Source: Endomychus coccineus (Eukaryota; Arthropoda; Insecta; Coleoptera; Endomychidae). From it: 64,000 nt of DNA. Below are positions 12,345 to 24,790 of the stretch, one piece after another; the stretch's first letter is position 1, and each line of letters opens with the position of its first letter. The DNA lies in contig OY294069.1 of the NCBI GenBank assembly GCA_958510875.1, positions 159,525,111-159,589,110 of the forward strand, in the 5' to 3' direction. The position numbers and the translations under genes are program-made. The notes under the pieces were generated by a model, which was given only the letters and a program-made list of their open reading frames with translations, was not told where the DNA came from and made no database searches.

Positions 12345-12440
12345 GTCAGAATTTTCGAAGAATAGATTATCGAAGGACTGTTCTTCCAAGAAATGTTTTT
12401 TCGAAGAGTTGCTTTTCGAAGATTTGTTTTCGGAGAACTT
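12345..12440. repeat. TTCGAAGAA-word repeat, second block
   Basis: Repeated TTTTCGAAGA / GAAGGACTGTTCTTCC words match the style of the block at 11548-11680. In both blocks a GGACTGTTCTTC or GGACAGTTCTTC word occurs. Unit boundaries are loose. Confidence 0.35.
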
Positions 12441-12589
12441 ACCTAGAATCACATTTTTTAACTCAGTTGGATGATCAAACTTACCTAGTTTAATATAATT
12501 TAATTGAATTCTGAGATTTTATGAGCTTAGAAAGGAAATGATTTATATTAATATATACAGACGTTTACAACTGTTCAGCAATTCTTGCG

Positions 12590-13420
12590 GCAAATTCATG
12601 AACATGTCTGCCAATAGATCATGTTTGATCTAGACAAAAAATTTACGAACTGTACATTAGCAAAAAAGCACATTCAACTTGTGTATAGATACGTAGATGA
12701 TGTGCTGCTTTCTTCAAAGGCATATCCAGACGATTAAATTCCTTTCTTTCATTTATTAACCAACTTCATACAAAGATTGAATCAACTTTTAAGACTTTAC
12801 ATTAATACGTGACCATAATAAAACACAAAAGAACACTATTAAATTGGACACAATAAAACGAGTAGCTTTCAATAATGGTTTTTCGGTAGATCAAATAACA
12901 AAATTAATTAACCTCCAAACAACAACAATTAACTTATTACAATAGTTACCGGCATATAAAGCACATAGATGTATCAACAAAATTTATCTCTGACGTATTT
13001 TGGTTTTTTGAGTGAATATATTGTTAACATGTTATCATGGCATAATTTTAAAATCAGTTTCAAACCAGAAAATAATCTATGCCATCTTATATATACTGCT
13101 AAAGATAAAACCCATAAGTATAATAAACCTGGAGCTGATAAGCTAATTTTCCCGGACTTTTATATGGGTAAAACTTGTCTAACTTGAAATTTAGATACCA
13201 AGAACATTTACGTTATTTCAGACTCAACCGTTGGTAACCATTTTTTATAAACAGGTCATACTGTCCCTAATTTAGATAGCCTAAGCATTTTGCACAACCA
13301 AACCAAAGGTTTCAAATTATAATCATAATAGTAATTTATAAAAGTGTCAAAAATTTCTATAACAATAACCCAAATGACCAATACTAAGCTTCGAGGATAA
13401 CTCCAAGTTAGTTCACTGAG
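12590..13420 (+). pseudogene. Penelope-like element remnant (RT motif, linker, GIY-YIG relic)
   Basis: LVYRYVDDVLLSS (RYVDD codons 12687-12701) is the PLE-type RT catalytic box with both Asp intact. Further on, KRVAFNNGFSVDQITKLI (about 12856-12910) fits the PLE segment after the palm. The 72-codon frame at 12969 carries HNFKISFKPENNL and AKDKTHKYNKPGADKL, the conserved linker that precedes the GIY-YIG nuclease. Where KLxCxxCxxxYIGQT is expected the sequence reads KLIFPDFYMGKTCLT, so the metal-binding Cys residues and the YIG core are lost. Stops separate the blocks. Plus orientation. Confidence 0.7.
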
Positions 13421-13990
13421 CCTTACAGGTGCAAGAGCCTCCCTATAACAGACGGATCTCTGGTAGTAATCATAGTTTCCGTTTCCTCGGGAAAAGAATC
13501 ACTTCGGTCTTTTCAGGATTCACTCTGAGTCCCTTGGCCTGACACCAGCGAGCCATGATGGCAAGTGGAGTGTTCTGCAACCCACACAAGGTAGTCGCGT
13601 GTTGCCGAGAACCACAACTGACAAGTCGTCTGCGTAGGCTTGGGCATAAAACCCAGCCTCATTCAGCTCGACCATCAGACTGTCCACTACCAGGCACCAA
13701 AGGAGTGGAGATAGTAGCTCTCCCTAAGGGTATCCTTGGGTGACATGTGTACATGCAACGCTACCATTATGTTGCGCCGTTATGCGCCTCAGTGGGAGCA
13801 TGATCTTGATCCACCAAACCAAGGTATCCGTGCCTTTTCGTAACATGGTATATGGACTCATATGAGGTGTTATCAAACGCTCCTTCGATGTCCAAAAATA
13901 AGGCTAAAACGCACTGTCTGAAACCATGAGACACTTCGATCTGAGTAACCAGATGAAAAAGAACCATGTCGGTTGATTTGTCCACGGTGA
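13400..13990 (-). pseudogene. non-LTR retrotransposon RT palm fragment
   Basis: On the minus strand, ALFLDIEGAFDNTSYESI (motif A with the first catalytic Asp, about 13850-13905) is followed by TQGYP, a stop, and GELLSPLLWCLVVDSL (motif B), then FYAQAYADDLSVVVLGN (catalytic YADD intact, about 13620-13670). The SPLLWCLVVD string is typical of the R1/LOA-like groups. A TAG in motif B and later frame changes show that it is dead. The 5' end is cut just upstream of motif A. Confidence 0.8.
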
Positions 13991-13999
13991 AGCGGAAAA

Positions 14000-16900
14000 T
14001 CCGTTAATGTGTCGTTTTATCCTATTGTACTTTAGTTCCTATTTATATTGAACTGTTCATTGTTCAATTCATACTTTTGTATTTGTTTGATAATGGCACT
14101 TCAATGTTAAAACAATAGTAATGTTTTCATGTTGTTATTTAAAGTGGTATGAAAACAAGGTGATTGCTCATTCATTTAATCATTATGATAAATCACTATA
14201 GAGTAAAGGCTTCTATCATCGATTTTTTTAATAACCCTGAACTCACCACGTCGAGGTACCTACAAATTGAGTTCCACCAAGGGGCAATTCACCCTGGAAC
14301 TTTGGTGTACACTGAGATTAAAGTTGGGATTCTGCTGCAAATGTGGGAGTTTCTGAAAAATGTATTGTATGGCGTGGACGTTTAGTGCACACTATTTTGA
14401 AGATAGTTTTTGTCTCTCGGTACCCCCCACCCTTCACGAAGCGTGTAGAATCGCTTTCATTAATAATTTAGGAAATCCATGAAATAAAATGTACACAACA
14501 CAAATAAATATATGAAATCTTTCACCTTTAGTCTTAAAATCCGGAGGGAAATTTGAAGACTATGTGGACCTGCAAATATAAATAAACTTTCACATGCACC
14601 ACACAATATAAGTTCAAGGCAGAACTACGATTCCACGTACGATATGTCTCGTGTTCACTCAGTTTTTTCGCCGATAACACCAAAACACGAAAGGGACCTA
14701 TGTATAAAACACTTTTATACCAGACAAAATACCTAACGTAGAAAAACACAGCAGAACAAGATACTTGTGGTTATCGAAAGGAGGCCAGCGTATTCTGTAG
14801 AACTAACTCAGTGACGTTGCGATGGGATGAGTCATCAGCATTCGAGCCTATTATTAGAGTAGACTGATGAGGACTATCATTAGGTGCATCATTAGGTGGC
14901 CCCACTTATACGACTTTTTGAGTTCTATTGTGAAAAAGCCACAATGTTATAAGTTTTCATTTTATTCCGAAACAAAAGTTGTAGCTGTTAGCGATGTTAT
15001 TAAAGCAACCACTTTTTATGCAAAAATCGCTTGGAGATATCATTCAAAGAAATCCCATAAATAGCTTATGAGGAGATTTCATATGTAAAACGCCATTCGA
15101 ACAAGTGTATCAGTCCAGGTGTTGAACACTATAGAATTATGCCAATTGATACACTGTAGTTTTCTTTCGGAACAGTCCTCGTACAACTCTGACGAAGAAG
15201 CGTTTCTATGCATATATAAGCATGTCGTTGATTCGTGTGGAAAGGAAACGGAAGGAACTTAGAAAGGTTTGATTAGTAATAATCTGTAATTTCAGATGCA
15301 ATAGCAATTTCTCCGATTGTGCATTAAATATGTGCATACGTGCAACGAATGCAGGAAAACTGAACAAAAAAACTCATGGAGAAGTAATTACGAGTGAATT
15401 TACATCTGAACACGAGAAGTTTCTCAATTAAAGTTCTCCTTTTGTATTTGTTCGTACTTTGTATACCAATACAAAATTATTCAATCCTGCATCTAATTGA
15501 ATCCCTATTAGCTATTTAAAAATTGTAATTGTCTGATTCGACATTGTATTTTAGTACTGAGGTTTGTGAACATTCCAGTGACTGATGATGATTATCTTCA
15601 GAAATTAAATGGAAGCTGGTCATTCCATATTTGAAAACACTAAGTCTATAACAAACGCTCAGATGTGTTCGCTATAGAATTGAATTGTTTTAGCTCTTAA
15701 AAGCCCATTATTTGTTGTAAATTCATTAGGTTTATGTTGCAGACATGCACTTCATTTGCTGGAATTACAAAATTTTGTTTGATTGAAATTTCTCAGTGTC
15801 AATACATTACTTTCATAAAGGCACTCAAGATTCTTTAGTGTTTCAAATAGGTTTTGTATTTCCAACCTATTTGAGTTGGGTGGGATGCAAGTTATAAAAG
15901 TATTGAAAAAATTATGTTCATAAATTATAAATTCTTGATAATTTTAAAGAATATATTCTTAAATGGAAAAAAATATTACGAATTCGTTAGAAAAATTAAA
16001 TCTGGTAGACAGAAATTCGGCAGGTTTACAGCTTGACAATAATAATAATAATAATAAGTTTATTTATTGCATTAACAGTGGAAAATAAAAACGGATGCAC
16101 AAATGATTATGCTATAAATTGTCAGTAATCACACAAGGGATTTGTTAATCACTTGTATGTGATAAAGAAATGGAACGATAATGAAAAGTGTGCTAGAACA
16201 TATTACATAAAATTAAGTGAGTTTCCATAATACAATATATTTATAATATATAATATAATATAGTAGAATATAGTAACATAATTTAATTTAATACTATGCT
16301 AGTGCTACGGAGTACAATACAATTCAATAAAATGTAGTGCAATAAATAATATAATAATTCTCACTAAAGTCGTTATTTATACTTGCGAGTAAGATATAGT
16401 GCAATTCTTAAGTTGTAGGATGTGCATAAGATGTACAGTTATGTTCAAAATCAATAAGGTAGTTTCATGATTGAAAATAAAATAAAAACTCTCTTTTTTT
16501 GACGTTTCGATAATTCTTTATTATTTTTATCAAAAATTGTTTCGTCAATTAGTGTTTCCATGTAATTTAGAAAAGAATAGATGATTTCGATTATTGAAAT
16601 GCGTCTGCAGCCGACTTGTGTTCTTAAAATCCAATTAAAACTGCAGAAATATTGGATCGGTTGTGTATGAAAGAGTAATGTATGGCTAATTATCAATTTG
16701 AAATGGATTGAATATAGTTAAACATAAGACATTATTTTAAGATTACATATCATGCTCTGTATATTAGCTCATATTTCTAACCTCTGTAAAAGTATTTACA
16801 TCATATCTGGAATCCATTCATGAATAGTATTATTTATTTTACTTGCGCCAAACAACATTCACATTGATTTAAAATACCAACCGTTCCAATTTGTCATCAG

Positions 16901-17194
16901 CCAACGAACTCTTATCTGTGAATTAGCATATTTCTGTTTATCACCGGTACTTCTAAGAGTTGTCTGTGGTGCCTGGGTATTTCTGCTCAACGGATATGTA
17001 GCCAATGATAGCAGCTACTACCCTCTTTACAATCCTTGCTTGGTCGTAAATTTGCCTTAAGTAAACTACTGGAGAAAAGGAACATTCAATAGAACGATAT
17101 GATACAATGAGCAACAAAACCAATAATATTAACCATATCATCAGTATTATAACCCAAACGTTAACCTAGAGATACTACTTTAGGAAAACTAGCC
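14000..17194. other. no recognisable gene; AT-rich with simple repeats
   Basis: Scattered short frames without motifs. A perfect (AAT)n run lies at about 16038-16058, with irregular TATAATA-rich sequence at 16225-16285. Nothing else could be supported. Confidence 0.4.
16038..16058. repeat. (AAT)n microsatellite
   Basis: About seven uninterrupted AAT/ATA units. Confidence 0.9.
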
Positions 17195-17430
17195 TTCAGA
17201 AATAAGGCAACTAAGTTGTTTTAGTGTACTGCTGATAAGAAATAATCACCCTTATCCACTAAAAATACTATTTAAGTAATGAGGATCTTCCGGCTACCAA
17301 TTAGCCATCATCAGAGTAAACTCTGATAATGGCTACTTGGTAGCCGAAAGGTCGTCAGTACTTTAATTGTATTTTCAGTAGATAAGGGTGATTATTTACT
17401 ATTGATAAGAAATAATCACTCTTATCCACT
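17195..17430. repeat. head-to-head PLE family-B termini with two hammerhead-like cores
   Basis: The sequence is an interrupted palindrome: CACCCTTATCCACTAAAAAT on the left and its inverted counterpart GTAGATAAGGGTG on the right. Each arm holds a hammerhead-like core. On the minus strand, CTGATGA and a GGCTA/TAGCC hairpin are followed by GGAAGA where GAAA is expected. On the plus strand (about 17325-17362) CTGATAA replaces CTGATGA (the G8 equivalent is lost), while the hairpin and GAAA are kept. So each copy has one broken core box. The arrangement looks like two family-B termini joined head to head. Confidence 0.6.
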
Positions 17431-17647
17431 AATCTACTATTAAAGTACTATTATTATCTACTATTAAAATACTGAGGACTCTTTTTTATAGTTTATTGTT
17501 TTAGTATAGTTTGTACATAACTGGTAGGTGTGAATAAATAAAATAAAATCATCAAGCACTATTCCTTCAACCAACTACCATCATACTGAGCTATACAAGG
17601 AGTGTAAACAAACAACAGCAGCATTCAGCACAAGTAATGTAATTGTA

Positions 17648-18629
17648 CCGGGATATCAAAAATTATCTTGGTCGAGGGTGGTTGTGGAATCTAAAACGTG
17701 TGTCTTACTTTACGTTTGAAATAATTATGTCACTGTCACACTGACATCATCAATAACCTACAAATTTCATACCTATTTATTTCAGTTGTAAAACAATAAT
17801 GAACTACAAATTAAAAATTATCTTGGTCAAGGGTGGTTGTGGAATGTAAAACGAAATGTTAACTTTGAACCTTTTACAAGGTCGCAATAGCCACAAACGG
17901 GGTCGAAAACTGTTTTAAATTGGTTAATTTTCGATGAATCGAATCACGTTCACGTGAGGAGCACGTAGCTCGCGAGTTAGAAAAGTGCAAATCTTCGGAA
18001 CATAACGTCTTTACGAGGACTTTTCGCATGCGGTTTTCGTTCCATGTCGTTAGTTTATGAACGGGGCCAACTAAATAGCATAGTCTCGGGCCCCAAAATG
18101 TCGATTAAATAGGAAAATTTAATTAAAACAGAAACAGGTACTCTCAGGTCTCAGCAACGCACGTCTAACGTGCGACGTACCAAAGGGAATTTTCTAGCTA
18201 CTAAAATATACCCAAAAGAGGTTAACAGCTAGCGGCCTATAGCCGAGAACACTTTATTACAACTGGCGCCAGCCGCACGGGGCATAAAACGACCCCGAAT
18301 TAACAAGATCGAGGTAAAAAGTATGAACTCTAACTGACGCGTAGCGAGCTCCTCGAGGCATATGTCAAAATGATTACGTTCGTAGCTAATTACATAGGAC
18401 GTCTGGCGTTCATGCAATTGTGTTTTTATACAATTCGAATTCGTGAAAATCCCGGAGTCTAAAGCGCTAGAAACTTCTGAGTGTTATAACATTCGTACAA
18501 TATTGCGAAAATTCTCACTTTTAGAAACTTCAAATTAATTAATTTGACACAAGTTTTGATAACGTAAAGTAAGACACACGTTTTAGATTCCACAACCACC
18601 CTTGACCAAGATAATTATTGATATCCCGG
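17648..18629. mobile_element. 982-bp TIR element with TA target duplication
   Basis: The element begins CCGGGATATCAAAAATTATC and ends with the inverted sequence. About 70 bp of terminal inverted repeat continue through GGTGGTTGTGGAATCTAAAACG and a CTTACTTTACGTT block. TA flanks both ends (17646-17647 and 18630-18631). An extra internal copy of the TIR core sits near 17815-17855. No transposase motif is present, so this is a non-autonomous DNA transposon of Tc1/mariner style. A second, truncated copy lies inverted at 28574-29410. Confidence 0.8.
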
Positions 18630-18631
18630 TA

Positions 18632-19480
18632 GATGGGGTGAACATGACAAATCACATGGTTGATGAAGTTCGGTGTGTAAGATGCTTCATTAATATTATT
18701 GAGATAATAACCGCAAATGATTTGTTATCTTATGAGAGTGTCATCTAGTTACACAAGAACAGTTATATTCTATATTCAACCAAAACTGCATATTACGGTT
18801 AGAAAAACAGTTACGAAGGCCACGTTTGATTTATCAATGAAATTTCTGTAAAATATAATAATTTTGCAATTAATTATGAAGTTTGCCAGAAGGTGCGTGC
18901 ATGTTCTGCTGTAAATGGGAGCAAAACGTAAATACGATGCATAATTAAGTGCAATTAAATGAAACAGGTATAATAGATTAATTATCGGAAATTTATGAGA
19001 AGTATTAAATCTACAAGTATATTAGAAATAATTTATCATTACTAAAGAAGTTACTTTTCCAATATATCTATTTGTACAAGATTAATTATGAGATGTATGA
19101 CTCTAACCTTATTCGAACATTAATCATTATCTTTTCCCCTCATAACGTCCACCGATGAAAAAAAAAAGAAATGCGCTCGTACTAGAGTTCAGATCAAGGT
19201 TTCACTCGATTTAATAATAATCTATAATACTGATCAAATGAAACAGGATGTGAAAATTGAATATTTTGTTCAGTTCATGAAAACCAATTAAACAATGAGA
19301 TCATATACCATTGAAAAACATTCTGTGGTTTGTACGTAGATCCCGTGACTCACAATTGAGTGTTGCTTAGTGACATCTGGCTCTTGGAATGTAGTTTCAA
19401 ATTAACAGTGTTGTCTAAACATACTGACTTAGTTTTGATATTACCCGACAGATGACACTGCTAAAACGCATATTATTACA
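18632..19480. other. no recognisable feature
   Basis: AT-rich spacer; no motif or shared repeat recognised. Confidence 0.4.
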
Positions 19481-19489
19481 TCTTTATTC

Positions 19490-19715
19490 TGTCCTGTTTT
19501 CAGCCGTAGTCGGTTCAATTTCATAGGCCTTCCTCATTACGAAACCCCATTGGAAAAAGTCTGGTGGCGTCAGCCAAGTTGACCTAAGCCGCCGAAGGAC
19601 ATAACCTCCCCTTCCTTTACATTTTTTAGGAATCAAAGTGGTCTATAGGTTCCTAACCTTTTGTGAATAGTGGGCTAGCACACCATCATGTTGCAGCCAT
19701 ACTGAACACTGTAAA
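19490..19715 (-). pseudogene. mariner/Tc-like (DUF4817-type) transposase remnant
   Basis: On the minus strand WLQHDGVLAHYSQKVRN (about 19650-19700) is the second-Asp block of a DD(E/D) transposase, WLQHDGAPAHY-like. It is followed in the same general frame by RGGYVLRRLRSTWL and TPPDFFQWGFVMRKAYE, matching the SPDLTPLDFFLWGYxKxxVY block. The third catalytic Asp has been lost (STWLTPP). Stops interrupt the frame. Block order resembles the DUF4817-bearing transposases, of which another relic lies at 61785-62460. Confidence 0.7.
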
Positions 19716-20432
19716 TTTACATAATCTAACAACTGGTCTAAAGAATTGGCAATAAAATTACAGTACACGCTGCTATTTTAATTTACATAAAAAATAGGGC
19801 CCTGTGATATATGTCTCTAGCGTACCACCCTATTTTCCAATTCATTTGATCAGGTTGTCTATACAAATGGGGATTTTCAATGGTATATTGATGACAGTTC
19901 TGACGGTTGACTTTTAAATTTTCAAGGAACGTCGATTTATCAGTAACAAGGACTTAAGTCGGCATTAGACTATTACAAAACTGGATTGTAACCGGGTAAT
20001 AATTGAGCGTTTACCTTATTGATATTTCATGTGATAAGGATGACATTAGTTTGTTGTTATCACACGTTGTATTTTAAAGTACCCTCGAGTTTTACACCAC
20101 AAACACGTCTAAAAGGTACTTTTTGATAATAAAAATCCTTTATAACATGAGAAGTTTTAGGTTATACATATAATGTATTTGTTTGTTTGTAAAATGATAT
20201 ACGGGTGTTCCATCTAAAAAGTTGACATTCCGTTTAAAGTTTCTAAGTTTGGCAGGCTTACAATATCACCCTGTATAATATTGTTACAAACTAACCATAA
20301 TTTATGAAAAATCTTGGCTTCCGGATGGATTCCGCGTCACGATATACGACTTGATATTGACGTTTGGCCAACCATTACAGGTGACATCTTTAGGGCAGGC
20401 TTGAGGCTTGAACTGAAATTGATTCTACTATT

Positions 20433-21060
20433 CTACTGGTTTCTGTAGTCGTATTTATTGTAGGAAAAATCATTCACGCTACACAGTTCATTGCCTTTAT
20501 TCCGTTGCCGTTGTGAGATCATGTGCGAAGTGGAATTTTCGAAGATGGGTTTCCAAATGTTTGGAAGGTAATATCCTGAGTCACGGTTTAGATTATTTGG
20601 ATGTTTCAAAATTTCTATAGCTTCAAGGATTTTTTTTTGATAGAAGTTTGGGGCTCGGGCTATGATTTCAGTATTTTCGAAAAGGATTTGATGATTAGTT
20701 TCAAACTTATGTTCCGCTAGTGCAAATCTACTGGTGTCACGAAGCCTTGTATAGCGCTCATGTTCTATCACACGAGTAGCTACTGTACGACCTGTTTCAC
20801 CAATGTAGACTTCACCGCAAGAACAGGGAATGCTATAAACACCTTCTACGTGAAGAGGGGGATCTTTGATAAGTTTGTAAACCTGAGATAGTTCTGGAAG
20901 TGTGGAAAACTGAGTAGAAAAATTATGTCATGGGGAAAAGGATATTGGGATGTAATGAATTTAAATGATAGAGAAAGGGAACCATGTTGCCAAATAACAA
21001 AAGTGTCGTCGACATATCTAAACCAACGTTTCGGCTTGAGAACAGATGAGACAAAAGCAT
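20433..21060 (-). pseudogene. Penelope-like element: RT catalytic box plus GIY-YIG endonuclease
   Basis: On the minus strand KPKRWFRYVDDTFVIW (20992-21035) is a PLE RT motif with both Asp intact. After a frame break, GVYSIPCSCGEVYIGETGRT (20795-20855) gives a well-preserved GIY-YIG nuclease: the YIG triplet and the Arg of GRT are kept and the CxC replaces the usual Cys motif. It continues through EHERYTRLRDTSRFALAEHK, with the NH-equivalent helix, to about 20433. Together this is the C-terminal half of a PLE polyprotein. Frameshifts between RT and nuclease mean it is not functional as a whole. Confidence 0.85.
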
Positions 21061-22391
21061 CTTGGAATTCTACTATTCAAGATAACCATAATTCAGCTAC
21101 TCCGAATTATGTTTTAATTTCAAAATTCAGACTTGCGTCAATAATAAGTTATTAATGTTCAGAAATCGATCTAGTTAGAACAAAATTTATTTCTTGTTTT
21201 GATTTGTCGTTCGAAATTTCAATTGAAGAATGTACAACAACGTGTTCTAATAATAATAATAGGGGTGATTCCGTGTAATATGTTTCTTTCATTATTTTAC
21301 TACATTATACTGCTTGTCAGTTGTGGTTTTTTTCATACAATGAAACTAAAAACGCTGAAATTGAAAGTGAATAAAATTTGTCTCTCAATAAATCAATCAA
21401 CAGGTTTCTTAATCGTGCATTCACTTCTTCCATGTACGATTTACTTCTAAACTACTCTTACTTTATCTTTGAGGATTCTTAGCCTTGCGCAAATATTAAA
21501 CAAAAGGCCGTGTTTATTTGTATTGGTCTGACGCAATACAAATATACAATGTGTATTTTACTCTGTGTTGACATCGCCATCAATATCGAAATAAATTTAT
21601 TACGAAAATGAGTATGTTCATAATATCTCATTAGACAAAAATAAATTGAAAATTACCGGTTCTCATATTTCAACATCTTATTAACAAATGCAAATTATCC
21701 TAAGACCGAAATATTCTATTGTAGAGTTGTACATAACCTGTCTACTAGAATTAACGTTGCATTATGTTTGAATATTGAACCCATTCATTGAAAATTTCCT
21801 CTGGTAAAATTCTACAGCAATACTTAAATCCAAGGATAGAGTTGCAAACGGTGAATATATTGTTGTGCATAAAAAGTAATGATGGTTTTCTCACTAGGAA
21901 AAAAATACGGCATTGATGATTAAACTTTTTCTATTAGATAAATAAAAAAATAATGAACTGTGATCAATAGATCACGTGACTTCCCTAACTTTTGTTAGCG
22001 AAATAGCTTTCGAACAATCCCGCGGATCAAATGTATATGATCGTAGGAGCAGAGAATATATCGGAAAATGAAATTGAAAGTAAAAAAAAATGTCGATGAC
22101 AAGCTTGTATTTTAAAGAGTACTAAAAAGGAAAAAAAATGGTCTCAGACCCCAGAAACCACGGTTATTATTGCGAATATGAGGAACAGCTCCGATTTTGG
22201 AGAAAAAAATTGTTCCTTATAAAGAACTGAAAACGAAAAGTCTACGCAGAAGTACCATTTCCCAAAGCATATATTCAGTAACGTTTTTCCTCTAAAGGGT
22301 GTTTCAAAAAAAGGTGGCCCCGTTACTAGGATAGGTAGAACACTGAAAAATGAGTGGGGTTTGCTGAGTAAAAAATTTTTGTAACAGCATC
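21061..22391. other. no supported feature
   Basis: AT-rich sequence with no family-level motif. A GGGTGTTTCAAAAAAAGGTGG string near 22300 may be the outer edge of the inverted repeat at 22392-22831. Confidence 0.35.
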
Positions 22392-22831
22392 CTTATTCAA
22401 AATACAGGGTGTTGTGAAAAAAATGTTTTAAATGCATTTTACAAGATTATGTCAAAACTACTGGCAACATTGTAATGAAATTTTGTATGAATATGTTTCG
22501 GAAGATGACACATCGCTTGAATTTATTTTTATATCTGAATCTCATAGAGGGCGCTAATTACACGGTTCATACCGTGTAGTTTTGAACATCATTCAATTTT
22601 ACACCAAGCTTCTCTAAAGTTATTAATTAAACAAAGAATCACAAGAAGGAAATTAAAATGAATTTGAATAAAAGAATGAATTATTCAATCAGCACTAGCG
22701 CAAGTCCATGCGATGTGTCATCTTCCAAAACATATTCATACAAAATTTCATCACAATGTTGCTAGTAATTTCGAATTAATCCTAAGAATGTGTTTAAAAA
22801 ATTTGTTTACAACACCCTGTATCTTGAATAC
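22392..22831. repeat. foldback repeat, arms of about 120 bp
   Basis: The left arm (22392-22516) and right arm (22710-22831) are inverted copies. Shared strings include ATACAGGGTGTTGT, AATTTTGTATGAATATGTTT and GGAAGATGACACATCGC. The loop is about 190 bp and codes for nothing. No clear target duplication was found, so the element boundaries are uncertain. Confidence 0.7.
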
Positions 22832-23640
22832 GGCGGTCGGGGCTTTATATGTTCTTCGATTTTCATTCGCATTTGTTGCGAGCAAGATTTTGACGTTAAT
22901 AGTACCTATTCAATAAAAACATACGCCTCTATGATTTGAGAATGTAAGGTATCTAAGAGAATCTAGTTCCGACGTAAGGTCCCTTTTTAAAGTGCAATTA
23001 AATGGCGGTTACTACTTATGATTTTACTTCACGAATTATACTGTTTCTTAATGCTGTTGAACATCTAATTAGCATTTATTTGAGAAAACAACGCCATAGG
23101 CTGTTAAAAATAGTAGTTGCGTGCAAATTGTGACTATGTATATAGAGGAAAAACGTGACTGAAGTAGTCTGTAAACAAAAAATTTCGCCAAAATCTGAGC
23201 AATTATTACCAAAGTCAAGATCCTCGTCCACCATCTTAGGCGCCATATTGAATTTTCAAACTCCACATACCAATTTTCAAAAGAATCCGACCATAATCAC
23301 CTAACTCGTTCGACATCTTAGATTCTTGAATTTTGACTACAAAATTATGATTTCCGACTCCCAAAAACTCCTTATACAAATTTTGAATAGAATCTGACCA
23401 TAATTACAAAACTCGTACGCCATCTTAGCCACGATCTTGAACTTTAGAATTTTGACAAAAAATAATAATTTCCGACCCAATATTTTGGATCGAATCGGGC
23501 CATAATCAGAAAACTCTTTCGTCATCTTTGGAACCTTAATTATTAATGTGATAACCATTTATAATTTTTCGAATTTAGCAGTTGATATGCTCATACAGAA
23601 TAGTTTTTGATGTAATAAAATAAAAATACTTTTACTTTGT
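22832..23640. other. no recognisable gene
   Basis: Contains loose direct repeats of a word like TTTTGAATAGAATC-GACCATAAT-ACTCGT-CGCCATCTTAG at about 23210-23320, 23375-23430 and 23480-23530. Three diverged, tandem-like copies are visible; no coding signal. Confidence 0.4.
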
Positions 23641-23667
23641 TATTATCACATATATTATAGAAACAAA

Positions 23668-23712
23668 TCGGGACTATAGTTTCGACACTAGCATGTCATC
23701 TTCAAACGATAC
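23668..23712 (-). ncRNA. hammerhead-like motif, PLE family C
   Basis: The minus strand reads TGAAGATGA, a short hairpin (GACA...TGTC), then GAAAC, TATA and the triplet GTC. This is the order of a type-I hammerhead with a minimal helix III, but the first box is TGAAGATGA rather than CTGATGA, which would be expected to damage the core. It lies downstream, in the element's sense, of the split PLE nuclease at 24000-25790. Confidence 0.35.
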
Positions 23713-23999
23713 TCATGTATGAAAATATTAATAAACTTGGCTATTTATAGTACAATATAAGATACAGATAACAAGTGAGGTTCCGGTTGGGGAAATACAT
23801 TGTTAGAATAGTATAATTGAAATTGGATAATGAGGTAGAGTTATTATTGTGATAAGGAAATTTCAATGCGGAAGGTATATAGGAAGGCACAATAGGATTA
23901 TGGGAAATTTTACGTTATCAAGACATCAAACAGGATGCTGTGGTACACATCGTTTGAAATTTTATTGTGATTATTTTTAATACTTTTGAACATTTCTAT

Positions 24000-24154
24000 T
24001 CATTCTAGTGTGTTTAATTTAAAAACTCCACCCTAGTTATGTAAAATTTTAACTTCATCTAAATTTGGGAAAGTGCGCCCTGTTTCTAAAATATGGTTAG
24101 AGAAAGATGAACCTGTTTTATTTAGTCTATAAGATCGGAAATGTTCCTTATATC
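24000..24154 (-). pseudogene. PLE GIY-YIG domain, C-terminal part (split by hAT)
   Basis: On the minus strand, EHFRSYRLNKTGSSFSNHIL and TGRTFPNLDEVKILHN match the end of a PLE GIY-YIG domain (H-x-SxFSNHIL-x-TxHxFPN). The fragment abuts the hAT target site, and its upstream half continues on the far side at 25603-25790. The last hAT-flanking bases are the duplicated octamer. Confidence 0.8.
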
Positions 24155-24442
24155 CAGTGGCGGCTCGTGCACTTTTTAAGAGAGGAGGCTGGACATAAAA
24201 CGTTTGTAAAAATATACTCTATTCAGCCAATAAATTTAACCTTTGCACAGCGACCGTACCAGCTACTTCAGTGACAAAATTAATTGTTGCCAAGCAAGAA
24301 CCAACGTGGAGGTGTAGAGTTTCTCTTGGCAAACAATTTTTTTGTTCGTTTTTTTTTCTTTGAATTTTTGATATTTTTTATTTTTTTTTGAAATTTTTCA
24401 TATTTTGTTTTTTTTATTATTTTTATCAACTTTTTTTATATA

Positions 24443-24790
24443 TTAACGGAATTCTACGGTCTTTAGTTTGCGAAAAATGATCAATAATATTATCATAAAA
24501 TGTTTTAAGTGTTTTACTAAATCTTTTTCAATAGATATCAAACTAACATTGTATAAACGATTTTGGCCCATTGTATTTCGCATGTAAGTTTTAATTCGTT
24601 TGAGAGTAAAAAATGATCTCTCCACCGATGCCGACGTGACAGGAATGGTGACTGTCAAAGAAAGTAGTTTATAAAACTGAGGTAAAACTTGTTGCAAATC
24701 ATTGTCTATCATATATTTTATCATATCGGCGTGAATGTCGTACTGGCCTAAAATATCTTTATCCGAGTGGGTATATAACCCATAATTCAT
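24443..24790 (-). pseudogene. hAT transposase C-terminal dimerisation domain
   Basis: The frame contains LPQFYKLLSLTVTIP, SASVERSFFTLKRIKTYMRN and LYNVSLISIEKDLV, the hallmark hAT C-terminal dimerisation domain (SASVERSFSxLKxIKxxxRxxMxxxRLxxLxxLxI). The domain itself is intact. Upstream the reading frame continues with a +1 shift near 24780 into RFSDLHELKFFDL and ALHNELWVIY (24780-24995), the segment that precedes this domain in DUF4371-type hATs. Confidence 0.9.
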
